The notes: a model not told the origin generated them from the letters alone. A DNA stretch of 36,967 bases from Utricularia gibba (GCA_002189035.1 NEEC01000404.1:1-36967), one strand, 5' to 3'; counted from the first letter of the stretch, positions 24,920-36,967 are shown. Numbers and translations are program-made.

Positions 24920-27900
24920 TGATTTTTAGGATGCACCCGAATGATGATGCGCAATGAAATGACTACGTCGCACATCCTGGTCCGCGAAGCACCTCTTGCA
25001 TAACATGCAGATCCTTGCTCTTCATAGCACACTGTTGGGAAGCCCTTTTCGAGCTCCAAGTATTATAATTTGGAGTTACGTTTGTCCGATAACTGTGGAC
25101 ATATTAAAAACAAGCCACAACGAAAAGTGTCTCACGTGGCATTCCGTGGTGACTGCATTTAATAATGTGCTTCATGTTCTCGAAATTGATGCGAACAACA
25201 TACAAGGCAAAAGAATCAAATAGCCACTAGAGACATGGTATACGGGAATGGTGCATCAAGAATCAGAAGTATCATAGCAACTAAATGCATCAATCAAAGC
25301 CAAAACATATGGTGTCAGAATTCATCTACTATGCGATCAAGTTGGAAAAAAGTCACATGCTACATCATGAATTTCGTGGCATCACTTATCCCAACACTGT
25401 TATAACTCTGGATATGCGTAAATATTTATTTTTAATGAATCCGTGCACGTGTGATTTTTAGGATGCACCCCGAATGATGATGCGCAATGAAATGACTACG
25501 TCGCACATCCTGGTCCGCGAAGCACCTCTTGCATAACATGCAGATCCTTGCTCTTCATAGCACACTGTTGGGAAGCCCTTTTCGAGCTCCAAGTATTATA
25601 ATTTGGAGTTACGTTTGTCCGATAACTGTGGACATATTAAAAACAAGCCACAACGAAAAGTGTCTCACGTGGCATTCCGTGGTGATTGCATTTAATAATG
25701 TGCTTCATGTTCTCGAAATTGATGCGAACAACATACAAGGCAAAAGAATCAAATAGCCACTAGAGACATGGTATACGGGAATGGTGCATCAAGAATCAGA
25801 AGTATCATAGCAACTAAATGCATCAATCAAAAGCCAAAACATATGGTGTCAGAATTCATCTACTATGCGATCAAGTTGGAAAAAAGTCACATGCTACATC
25901 ATGAATTTCGTGGCATCACTTATCCCAACACTGTTATACACTCTGGATATGCGTAAATATTTATTTTTAATGAATCCCGTGCACGTGTGATTTTTAGGAT
26001 GCACCCGAATGATGATGCGCAATGAAATGACTACGTCGCACATCCTGGTCCGCGAACCTCTTGCATAACATGCAGATCCTTGCTCTTCATAGCACACTGT
26101 TGGGAAGCCCTTTTCGAGCTCCAAGTATTATAATTTGGAGTTACGTTTGTCCGATAACTGTGGACATATTAAAAAAGCCACAACGAAAAGTGTCTCACGT
26201 GGCATTCCGTGGTGACTGCATTTAATAATGTGCTTCATGTTCTCGAAATTGATGCGAACAACATACAAGGCAAAAGAATCAAATAGCCACTAGAGACATG
26301 GTATACGGGAATGGTGCATCAAGAATCAGAAGTATCATAGCAACTAAATGCATCAATCAAAAGCCAAAACATATGGTGTCAGACTTCATCTACTATGCGA
26401 TCAAGTTGGAAAAAAGTCACATGCTACATCATGAATTTCGTGGCATCACTTATCCCAACACTGTTATATACTCTGGATATGCGTAAATATTTATTTTTAA
26501 TGAATCCCGTGCACGTGTGATTTTTAGGATGCACCCCGAATGATGATGCGCAATGAAATGACTACGTCGCACATCCTGGTCCGCGAAGCACCTCTTGCAT
26601 AACATGCAGATCCTTGCTCTTCATAGCACACTGTTGGGAAGCCCTTTTCGAGCTCCAAGTATTATAATTTGGAGTTACGTTTGTCCGATAACTGTGGACA
26701 TATTAAAAACAAGCCACAACGAAAAGTGTCTCACGTGGCATTCCGTGGTGACTGCATTTAATAATGTGCTTCATGTTCTCGAAATTGATGCGAACAACAT
26801 ACAAGGCAAAAGAATCAAATAGCCACTAGAGACATGGTATACGGGAATGGTGCATCAAGAATCAGAAGTATCATAGCAACTAAATGCATCAATCAAAGCC
26901 AAAACATATGGTGTCAGAATTCATCTACTATGCGATCAAGTTGGAAAAAAGTCACATGCTACATCATGAATTTCGTGGCATCACTTATCCCAACACTGTT
27001 ATACACTCTGGATATGCGTAAATATTTATTTTTAATGAATCCGTGCACGTGTGATTTTTAGGATGCACCCCGAATGATGATGCGCAATGAAATGACTACG
27101 TCGCACATCCTGGTCCGCGAAGCACCTCGCATAATGCAGATCCTTGCTCTTCATAGCACACTGTTGGGAAGCCCTTTTCGAGCTCCAAGTATTATAATTT
27201 GGAGTTACGTTTGTCCGATAACTGTGGACATATTAAAAAAGCCACAACGAAAAGTGTCTCACGTGGCATTCCGTGGTGACTGCATTTAATAATGTGCTTC
27301 ATGTTCTCGAAATTGATGCAAACAACATACAAAAAGAATCAAATAGCCACTAGAGACATGGTATACGGGAATGGTGCATCAAGAATCAGAAGTATCATAG
27401 CAACTAAATGCATCAATCAAAAGCCAAAACATATGGTGTCAGAATTCATCTACTATGCGATCAAGTTGGAAAAAAGTCACATGCTACATCATGAATTTCG
27501 TGGCATCACTTATCCCAACACTGTTATATACTCTGGATATGCGTAAATATTTATTTTTAATGAATCCGTGCACGTGTGATTTTTAGGATGCACCCCGAAT
27601 GATGATGCGCAATGAAATGACTACGTCGCACATCCTGGTCCGCGAAGCACCTCTTGCATAACATGCAGATCCTTGCTCTTCATAGCACACTGTTGGGAAG
27701 CCCTTTTCGAGCTCCAAGTATTATAATTTGGAGTTACGTTTCCGATAACTGTGGACATATTAAAAACAAGCCACAACGAAAAGTGTCTCACGTGGCATTC
27801 CGTGGTGATTGCATTTAATAATGTGCTTCATGTTCTCGAAATTGATGCGAACAACATACAAGGCAAAAGAATCAAATAGCCACTAGAGACATGGTATACG

Positions 27901-30900
27901 GGAATGGTGCATCAAGAATCAGAAGTATCATAGCAACTAAATGCATCAATCAAAAGCCAAAACATATGGTGTCAGAATTCATCTACTATGCGATCAAGTT
28001 GGAAAAAAGTCATGCTACATCATGAATTTCGTGGCATCACTTATCCCAACACTGTTATACACTCTGGATATGCGTAAATATTTATTTTAATGAATCCGTG
28101 CACGTGTGATTTTTAGGATGCACCCGAATGATGATGCGCAATGAAATGACTACGTCGCACATCCTGGTCCGCGAAGCACCTCTTGCATAACATGCAGATC
28201 CTTGCTCTTCATAGCACACTGTTGGGAAGCCCTTTTCGAGCTCCAAGTATTATAATTTGGAGTTACGTTTGTCCGATAACTGTGGACATATTAAAACAAG
28301 CCACAACGAAAAGTGTCTCACGTGGCATTCCGTGGTGACTGCATTTAATAATGTGCTTCATGTTCTCGAAATTGATGCGAACAACATACAAGGCAAAAGA
28401 ATCAAATAGCCACTAGAGACATGGTATACGGGAATGGTGCATCAAGAATCAGAAGTATCATAGCAACTAAATGCATCAATCAAAAGCCAAAACATATGGT
28501 GTCAGAATTCATCTACTATGCGATCAAGTTGGAAAAAAGTCACATGCTACATCATGAATTTCGTGGCATCACTTATCCCAACACTGTTATATTCTGGATA
28601 TGCGTAAATATTATTTTTAATGAATCCCGTGCACGTGTGATTTTTAGGATGCACCCCGAATGATGATGCGCAATGAAATGACTACGTCGCACATCCTGGT
28701 CCGCGAAGCACCTCTTGCATAACATGCAGATCCTTGCTCTTCATAGCACACTGTTGGGAAGCCCTTTTCGAGCTCCAAGTATTATAATTTGGAGTTACGT
28801 TTGTCCGATAACTGTGGACATATTAAAAACAAGCCACAACGAAAAGTGTCTCACGTGGCATTCCGTGGTGACTGCATTTAATAATGTGCTTCATGTTCTC
28901 GAAATTGATGCGAACAACATACAAGGCAAAAGAATCAAATAGCCACTAGAGACATGGTATACGGGAATGGTGCATCAAGAATCAGAAAGTATCATAGCAA
29001 CTAAATGCATCAATCAAAAGCCAAAACATATGGTGTCAGAATTCATCTACTATGCGATCAAGTTGGAAAAAAGTCACATGCTACATCATGAATTTTCGTG
29101 GCATCACTTATCCCAACACTGTTATATACTCTGGATATGCGTAAATATTTATTTTTAATGAATCCCGTGCACGTGTGATTTTTAGGATGCACCCCGAATG
29201 ATGATGCGCAATGAAATGACTACGTCGCACATCCTGGTCCGCGAAGCACCTCTTGCATAACATGCAGATCCTTGCTCTTCATAGCACACTGTTGGGAAGC
29301 CCTTTTCGAGCTCCAAGTATTATAATTTGGAGTTACGTTTGTCCGATAACTGTGGACATATTAAAAACAAGCCACAACGAAAAGTGTCTCACGTGGCATT
29401 CCGTGGTGACTGCATTTAATAATGTGCTTCATGTTCTCGAAATTGATGCGAACAACATACAAGGCAAAAGAATCAAATAGCCACTAGAGACATGGTATAC
29501 GGGAATGGTGCATCAAGAATCAAGTATCATAGCAACTAAATGCATCAATCAAAAGCCAAAACATATGGTGTCAGAATTCATCTACTATGCGATCAAGTTG
29601 GAAAAAAGTCACATGCTACATCATGAATTTCGTGGCATCACTTATCCCAACACTTATATACTCTGGATATGCGTAAATATTTATTTTAATGAATCCGTGC
29701 ACGTGTGATTTTTAGGATGCACCCCGAATGATGATGCGCAATGAAATGACTACGTCGCACATCCTGGTCCGCGAAGCACCTCTTGCATAACATGCAGATC
29801 CTTGCTCTTCATAGCACACTGTTGGGAAGCCCTTTTCGAGCTCCAAGTATTATAATTTGGAGTTACGTTTGTCCGATAACTGTGGACATATTAAAAACAA
29901 GCCACAACGAAAAGTGTCTCACGTGGCATTCCGTGGTGACTGCATTTAATAATGTGCTTCATGTTCTCGAAATTGATGCGAACAACATACAAGGCAAAAG
30001 AATCAAATAGCCACTAGAGACATGGTATACGGGAATGGTGCATCAAGAATCAGAAGTATCATAGCAACTAAATGCATCAATCAAAGCCAAAACATATGGT
30101 GTCAGAATTCATCTACTATGCGATCAAGTTGGAAAAAAGTCACATGCTACATCATGAATTTCGTGGCATCACTTATCCCAACACTGTTATATACTCTGGA
30201 TATGCGTAAATATTTATTTTTAATGAATCCCGTGCACGTGTGATTTTTAGGATGCACCCCGAATGATGATGCGCAATGAAATGACTACGTCGCACATCCT
30301 GGTCCGCGAAGCACCTCTTGCATAACATGCAGATCCTTGCTCTTCATAGCACACTGTTGGGAAGCCCTTTTCGAGCTCCAAGTATTATAATTTGGAGTTA
30401 CGTTTGTCCGATAACTGTGGACATATTAAAAAAGCCACAACGAAAAGTGTCTCACGTGGCATTCCGTGGTGATTGCATTTAATAATGTGCTTCATGTTCT
30501 CGAAATTGATGCGAAAACATACAAGGCAAAAGAATCAAATAGCCACTAGAGACATGGTATACGGGAATGGTGCATCAAGAATCAGAAGTATCATAGCAAC
30601 TAAATGCATCAATCAAAAGCCAAAACATATGGTGTCAGAATTCATCTACTATGCGATCAAGTTGGAAAAAAGTCACATGCTACATCATGAATTTCGTGGC
30701 ATCACTTATCCCAACACTGTTATACACTCTGGATATGCGTAAATATTTATTTTTAATGAATCCCGTGCACGTGTGATTTTTAGGATGCACCCCGAATGAT
30801 GATGCGCAATGAAATGACTACGTCGCACATCCTGGTCCGCGAAGCACCTCTTGCATAACATGCAGATCCTTGCTCTTCATAGCACACTGTTGGGAAGCCC

Positions 30901-33900
30901 TTTCGAGCTCCAAGTATTATAATTTGGAGTTACGTTTGTCCGATAACTGTGGACATATTAAAAAAGCCACAACGAAAAGTGTCTCACGTGGCATTCCGTG
31001 GTGACTGCATTTAATAATGTGCTTCATGTTCTCGAATTGATGCGAACAACATACAAGGCAAAAGAATCAAATAGCCCTAGAGACATGGTATATGGGAATG
31101 GTGCATCAAGAATCAGAAGTATCATAGCAACTAAATGCATCAATCAAAGCCAAAACATATGGTGTCAGAATTCATCTACTATGCGATCAAGTTGGAAAAA
31201 AGTCACATGCTACATCATGAATTTCGTGGCATCACTTATCCCAACACTGTTATCTGGATATGCGTAAATATTTATTTTAATGAATCCCGTGCACGTGTGA
31301 TTTTTAGGATGCACCCCGAATGATGATGCGCAATGAAATGACTACGTCGCACATCCTGGTCCGCGAAGCACCTCTTGCATAACATGCAGATCCTTGCTCT
31401 TCATAGCACACTGTTGGGAAGCCCTTTTCGAGCTCCAAGTATTATAATTTGGAGTTACGTTTGTCCGATAACTGTGGACATATTAAAAAAGCCACAACGA
31501 AAAGTGTCTCACGTGGCATTCCGTGGTGACTGCATTTAATAATGTGCTTCATGTTCTCGAAATTGATGCGAACAACATACAAGGCAAAAGAATCAAATAG
31601 CCACTAGAGACATGGTATACGGGAATGGTGCATCAAGAATCAGAAGTATCATAGCAACTAAATGCATCAATCAAAAGCCAAAACATATGGTGTCAGAATT
31701 CATCTACTATGCGATCAAGTTGGAAAAAAGTCACATGCTACATCATGAATTTCGTGGCATCACTTATCCCAACACTGTTATATACTCTGGATATGCGTAA
31801 ATATTTATTTTTAATGAATCCCGTGCACGTGTGATTTTTAGGATGCACCCCGAATGATGATGCGCAATGAAATGACTACGTCGCACATCCTGGTCCGCGA
31901 AGCACCTCTTGCATAACATGCAGATCCTTGCTCTTCATAGCACACTGTTGGGAAGCCCTTTTCGAGCTCCAAGTATTATAATTTGGAGTTACGTTTGTCC
32001 GATAACTGTGGACATATTAAAAACAAGCCACAACGAAAAGTGTCTCACGTGGCATTCCGTGGTGACTGCATTTAATAATGTGCTTCATGTTCTCGAAATT
32101 GATGCGAACAACATACAAGGCAAAAGAATCAAATAGCCTAGAGACATGGTATACGGGAATGGTGCATCAAGAATCAGAAGTATCATAGCAACTAAATGCA
32201 TCAATCAAAAGCCAAAACATATGGTGTCAGAATTCATCTACTATGCGATCAAGTTGGAAAAAAGTCACATGCTACATCATGAATTTCGTGGCATCACTTA
32301 TCCCAACACTGTTATATACTCTGGATATGCGTAAATATTTATTTTTAATGAATCCGTGCACGTGTGATTTTTAGGATGCACCCGAATGATGATGCGCAAT
32401 GAAATGACTACGTCGCACATCCTGGTCCGCGAAGCACCTCTTGCATAACATGCAGATCCTTGCTCTTCATAGCACACTGTTGGGAAGCCCTTTTCGAGCT
32501 CCAAGTATTATAATTTGGAGTTACGTTTGTCCGATAACTGTGGACATATTAAAAACAAGCCACAACGAAAAGTGTCTCACGTGGCATTCCGTGGTGACTG
32601 CATTTAATAATGTGCTTCATGTTCTCGAAATTGATGCGAACAACATACAAGGCAAAAGAATCAAATAGCCACTAGAGACATGGTATACGGGAATGGTGCA
32701 TCAAGAATCAGAAGTATCATAGCAACTAAATGCATCAATCAAAAGCCAAAACATATGGTGTCAGAATTCATCTACTATGCGATCAAGTTGGAAAAAAGTC
32801 ACATGCTACATCATGAATTTCGTGCATCACTTATCCAACACTGTTATACACTCTGGATATGCGTAAATATTTATTTTTAATGAATCCGTGCACGTGTGAT
32901 TTTTAGGATGCACCCCGAATGATGATGCGCAATGAAATGACTACGTCGCACATCCTGGTCCGCGAAGCACCTCTGCATAACATGCAGATCCTTGCTCTTC
33001 ATAGCACATGTTGGGAAGCCCTTTTCGAGCTCCAAGTATTATAATTTGGAGTTACGTTTGTCCGATAACTGTGGACATATTAAAAACAAGCACAACGAAA
33101 AGTGTCTCACGTGGCATTCCGTGGTGATTGCATTTAATAATGTGCTTCATGTTCTCGAAATTGATGCGAACAACATACAAGGCAAAGAATCAAATAGCCA
33201 CTAGAGACATGGTACGGGAATGGTGCATCAAGAATCAGAAGTATCATAGCAACTAAATGCATCAATCAAAGCCAAAACATATGGTGTCAGAATTCATCTA
33301 CTATGCGATCAAGTTGGAAAAAAGTCACATGCTACATCATGAATTTCGTGGCATCACTTATCCCAACACTGTTATATCTGGATATGCGTAAATATTTATT
33401 TTTAATGAATCCCGTGCACGTGTGATTTTTAGGATGCACCCCGAATGATGATGCGCAATGAAATGACTACGTCGCACATCCTGGTCCGCGAAGCACCTCT
33501 TGCATAACATGCAGATCCTTGCTCTTCATAGCACACTGTTGGGAAGCCCTTTTCGAGCTCCAAGTATTATAATTTGGAGTTACGTTTGTCCGATAACTGT
33601 GGACATATTAAAAACAAGCCACAACGAAAAGTGTCTCACGTGGCATTCCGTGGTGACTGCATTTAATAATGTGCTTCATGTTCTCGAAATTGATGCGAAC
33701 AACATACAAGGCAAAAGAATCAAATAGCCACTAGAGACATGGTATACGGGAATGGTGCATCAGAATCAGAAGTATCATAGCAACTAAATGCATCAATCAA
33801 GCCAAAACATATGGTGTCAGAATTCATCTACTATGCGATCAAGTTGGAAAAAAAGTCACATGCTACATCATGAATTTCGTGGCATCACTTATCCCAACAC

Positions 33901-36153
33901 TGTTATACACTCTGGATATGCGTAAATATTTATTTTTAATGAATCCGTGCACGTGTGATTTTTAGGATGCACCCCGAATGATGATGCGCAATGAAATGAC
34001 TACGTCGCACATCCTGGTCCGCGAAGCACCTCTTGCATAACATGCAGATCCTTGCTCTTCATAGCACATGTTGGGAAGCCCTTTTCGAGCTCCAAGTATT
34101 ATAATTTGGAGTTACGTTTGTCCGATAACTGTGGACATATTAAAACAAGCCACAACGAAAAGTGTCTCACGTGGCATTCCGTGGTGACTGCATTTAATAA
34201 TGTGCTTCATGTTCTCGAAATTGATGCGAACAACATACACAAAAGAATCAAATAGCCACTAGAGACATGGTATACGGGAATGGTGCATCAAGAATCAGAA
34301 GTATCATAGCAACTAAATGCATCAATCAAAAGCCAAAACATATGGTGTCAGACTTCATCTACTATGCGATCAAGTTGGAAAAAAGTCATGCTACATCATG
34401 AATTTCGTGGCATCACTTATCCCAACACTGTTATATACTCTGGATATGCGTAAATATTTATTTTTAATGAATCCGTGCACGTGTGATTTTTAGGATGCAC
34501 CCCGAATGATGATGCGCAATGAAATGACTACGTCGCACATCCTGGTCCGCGAAGCACCTCTTGCATAACATGCAGATCCTTGCTCTTCATAGCACACTGT
34601 TGGGAAGCCCTTTTCGAGCTCCAAGTATTATAATTTGGAGTTACGTTTGTCGATAACTGTGGACATATTAAAAACAAGCCACAACGAAAAGTGTCTCACG
34701 TGGCATTCCGTGGTGATTGCATTTAATAATGTGCTTCATGTTCTCGAAATTGATGCGAACAACATACAAGGCAAAAGAATCAAATAGCCACTAGAGACAT
34801 GGTATACGGGAATGGTGCATCAAGAATCAGAAGTATCATAGCAACTAAATGCATCAATCAAAAGCCAAAACATATGGTGTCAGAATTCATCTACTATGCG
34901 ATCAAGTTGGAAAAAAGTCACATGCTACATCATGAATTTCGTGGCATCACTTATCCCAACACTGTTATACACTGGATATGCGTAAATATTTATTTTTAAT
35001 GAATCCGTGCACGTGTGATTTTTGGATGCACCCCGAATGATGATGCGCAATGAAATGACTACGTCGCACATCCTGGTCCGCGAAGCACCTCTTGCATAAC
35101 ATGCAGATCCTTGCTCTTCATAGCACACTGTTGGGAAGCCCTTTTCGAGCTCCAAGTATTATAATTTGGAGTTACGTTTGTCCGATAACTGTGGACATAT
35201 TAAAAACAAGCCACAACGAAAAGTGTCTCACGTGGCATTCCGTGGTGACTGCATTTAATAATGTGCTTCATGTTCTCGAAATTGATGCGAACAACATACA
35301 AGGCAAAAGAATCAAATAGCCACTAGAGACATGGTATACGGAATGGTGCATCAAGAATCAGAAGTATCATAGCAACTAAATGCATCAATCAACAGCCAAA
35401 AATATGGTGTCAGAATTCATCTACTATGCGATCAAGTTGGAAAAAAGTCACATGCTACATCATGAATTTCGTGGCATCACTTATCCCAACACTGTTATAT
35501 ACTCTGGATATGCGTAAATATTTATTTTTAATGAATCCGTGCACGTGTGATTTTTAGGATGCACCCCGAATGATGATGCGCAATGAAATGACTACGTCGC
35601 ACATCCTGGTCCGCGAAGCACCTCTTGCATAACATGCAGATCCTTGCTCTTCATAGCACACTGTTGGGAAGCCCTTTTCGAGCTCCAAGTATTATAATTT
35701 GGAGTTACGTTTGTCCGATAACTGTGGACATATTTAAAACAAGCCACAACGAAAGTGTCTCACGTGGCATTCCGTGGTGACTGCATTTAATAATGTGCTT
35801 CATGTTCTCGAAATTGATGCGAACAACAAGGCAAAAGAATCAAATAGCCACTAGAGACATGGTATACGGGAATGGTGCATCAAGAATCAGAAGTATCATA
35901 GCAACTAAATGATCAATCAAAGCCAAAACATATGGTGTCAGAATTCATCTACTATGCGATCAAGTTGGAAAAAAGTCACATGCTACATCATGAATTTCGT
36001 GGCATCACTTATCCCAAACTGTTATACACTCTGGATATGCGTAAATATTTATTTTTAATGAATCCGTGCACGTGTGATTTTTAGGATGCACCCGAATGAT
36101 GATGCGCAATGAAATGACTACGTCGCACATCCTGGTCCGCGAAGCACCTATAA

Positions 36154-36679
36154 CATGCAGATCCTTGCTCTTCATAGCACATGTTGGGAAGCGAGCTCCA
36201 AGTATTATAATTTGGAGTTACGTTTGTCCGATAACTGTGGACATATTAAAAACAAGCCACAACGAAAAGTGTCTCACGTGGCATTCCGTGGTGACTGCAT
36301 TTAATAATGTGCTTCATGTTCTCGAAATTGATGCGAACAACATACAAGGCAAAAGAATCAAATAGCCACTAGAGACATGGTATACGGGAATGGTGCATCA
36401 AGAATCAGAAGTATCATAGCAACTAAATGCATCAATCAAAGCCAAAAATATGGTGTCAGAATTCATCTACTATGCGATCAAGTTGGAAAAAAGTCACATG
36501 CTACATCATGAATTTCGTGGCATCACTTATCCCAACACTGTTATACACTCTGGATATGCGTAAATATTTATTTTTAATGAATCCCGTGCACGTGTGATTT
36601 TTAGGATGCACCCCGAATGATGATGCGCAATGAAATGACTACGTCGCACATCCTGGTCCGCGAAGCACCTCTTGCATAA
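36154..36679. repeat. Deletion-bearing B monomer (526 bp)
   Basis: Two unusual deletions flank this landmark. Just before it, 'cctcttgcataac' is reduced to 'cctataac', and within the unit 'aagcccttttcgagc' is reduced to 'aagcgagc', removing the B-diagnostic T run. It also has 'cacatgttgg' (one C fewer) and 'ccaaaaatatgg'. It is a decayed or poorly resolved copy. Confidence 0.75.
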
Positions 36680-36967
36680 CATGCAGATCCTTGCTCTTCA
36701 TAGCACACTGTTGGGAAGCCCTTTTCGAGCTCCAAGTATTATAATTTGGAGTTACGTTTGTCCGATAACTGTGGACATATTAAAAAAAGCCACAACGAAA
36801 GTGTCTCACGTGGCATTCCGTGGTGACTGCATTTAATAATGTGCTTCATGTTCTCGAAATTGATGCGAACAACATACAAGGCAAAAGAATCAAATAGCCA
36901 CTAGAGACATGGTATACGGGAATGGTGCATCAAGAATCAGAAGTATCATAGCAACTAAATGCATCAA
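36680..36967. repeat. Partial monomer at right window edge
   Basis: This B-type unit is cut by the window end about 288 bp after the landmark, at 'aaatgcatcaa'. It has 'attaaaaaaagcc' and 'cgaaagtg' (one A fewer than usual), otherwise matching domain B. Confidence 0.92.

Larger units (their letters stand above)
24470..25003. repeat. Representative near-consensus B monomer (534 bp)
   Basis: I use this unit as the type copy because it lacks most private indels. By hand count it has 215 G+C of 534 (about 40%) and 20 CpG, near chance expectation. Reading from the landmark it contains SacI GAGCTC, an inverted repeat (24520-24541), an A-rich tract after 'catatt', CACGTG at 24599-24604, a short direct repeat 'tgcatcaa', CATATG, GAATTC, the AT-rich stretch 'tatttatttttaatg' near 24891-24905, CACGTG at 24914-24919, and the CpG-rich block 'acgtcgcacatcc...tccgcgaag' near its end. 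The start point is an arbitrary phase. Confidence 0.9.
1..36967. repeat. Tandem satellite DNA array, ~531-bp monomer, about 70 copies
   Basis: The same unit repeats head to tail in one orientation over the full window. Taking 'catgcagatcc' as landmark, it occurs 70 times from 31 to 36680, a mean spacing of about 531 bp (about 530 without one 602-bp unit). Spacings otherwise run from 521 to 538. Differences between copies are scattered substitutions and many 1-3 base indels. No unique DNA, transposon, tRNA or rRNA is seen inside. Frames longer than 60 codons arise on both strands but are the same translated satellite segments, shifted or stopped by indels, so they are not genes. Such arrays are known as centromeric, pericentromeric, subtelomeric or knob heterochromatin in eukaryotes. 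Which of these applies, and the species, cannot be decided here. The array continues beyond both window ends. Confidence 0.98.
21267..36967. repeat. Array domain B: EcoRI-bearing satellite subfamily
   Basis: This block holds 29 complete landmark intervals plus a partial unit, mean about 531.5 bp. Landmarks are at 21267, 21802, 22333, 22868, 23402, 23935, 24470, 25004, 25537, 26069, 26603, about 27133 (reduced landmark), 27662, 28191, 28723, 29261, 29791, 30326, 30859, 31383, 31917, 32449, 32981, 33508, 34041, 34569, 35100, 35633, 36154 and 36680. Diagnostic states, nearly fixed, are 'cccttttcgag', 'gcatttaat', 'aaggcaaaag', 'gccactag', 'cagaattcat', 'actctgg', 'aatccgtgc' or 'aatcccgtgc', 'aggatgc', and 'actacgtcgcac' with 'ggtccgcg...cttgcat'. 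Copies look more alike than in A, suggesting more recent amplification. Indels increase again after about 32.8 kb. Confidence 0.88.

Noticed and set aside
24920-24936. 'gatttttagg' as a telomere-like motif
   Set aside because: It is a single partial match per unit with no tandem TTTAGG-type run, as expected by chance in AT-rich DNA.
626-36365. Dozens of 60-105 codon frames on both strands with recurring peptides
   Set aside because: They follow the monomer period and change frame whenever an indel occurs. None has a consistent start, length or recognisable domain. They are translated repeat DNA.
1-36967. CRISPR array
   Set aside because: There are no short direct repeats with unique spacers. 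The whole 531-bp unit is repeated without any unique part.
1-36967. Transposon, LTR or insertion sequence within the array
   Set aside because: I saw no unit interrupted by foreign sequence and no terminal repeats with target-site duplications. The only long unit (602 bp) is explained by re-use of satellite sequence.
1-36967. CENP-B box
   Set aside because: I found no segment resembling the 17-bp CENP-B recognition sequence in the monomer on either strand. The absence says nothing about centromere function in species without CENP-B boxes.
1-36967. Assignment to a named satellite family or species
   Set aside because: I do not recognise the monomer with certainty. A consensus search against satellite and genome databases would be decisive, and I cannot run it.

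Overview
The whole window is one uninterrupted tandem satellite array. A unit of about 531 bp (fullest copies 533-535 bp) repeats head to tail in the same orientation from base 1 to base 36967. I placed the landmark 'catgcagatcc' (reduced to 'atgcagatcc' in two copies) 70 times by eye. No unique sequence, gene, RNA gene, transposon, CRISPR array or origin interrupts it. The open frames of 60-136 codons are the same few satellite peptides recurring once per unit on both strands, and I annotate none as a gene.

Arrays like this are typical of eukaryotic constitutive heterochromatin (pericentromere, subtelomere, knob or sex chromosome). The species cannot be read from the sequence and I do not recognise the monomer. 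A hand count of one representative unit (24470-25003) gives about 40% GC and 20 CpG, close to chance expectation. This argues against a long-methylated vertebrate satellite. A plant or invertebrate source is plausible but unproven.

Layout: (A1) 1-10088, units carrying 'ccctattcgag', 'cagacttcat' and 'atccggtgcac', mixing two haplotypes in the block before the landmark ('cctaatccgcg' and 'cctggtccgcg'). (A2) 10089-20664, the same family but nearly fixed for 'ggtccgcg...ctctcgcat' and 'aggctgc', with 'gcattt' progressively replacing 'gctttt'. (Boundary) 20665-21266, a 602-bp unit containing an out-of-register join at about 20799, flanked by a 71/73-bp direct repeat. (B) 21267-36967, a distinct and more uniform subfamily with 'cccttttcgag', an EcoRI site in 'cagaattcat', 'actctgg', 'aatccgtgc' or 'aatcccgtgc', and 'aggatgc'.

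Above the monomer level, rare linked variants recur at spacings that are often five units (about 2.65 kb) in both A and B, and two units (1059 bp) just left of the boundary. This points to imperfect higher-order structure. I found no sign of a new gene-encoded system. The most interesting feature is the A/B junction. An excess of 1-3 base deletions over insertions means that assembly or consensus error must be excluded before fine-scale conclusions are drawn.
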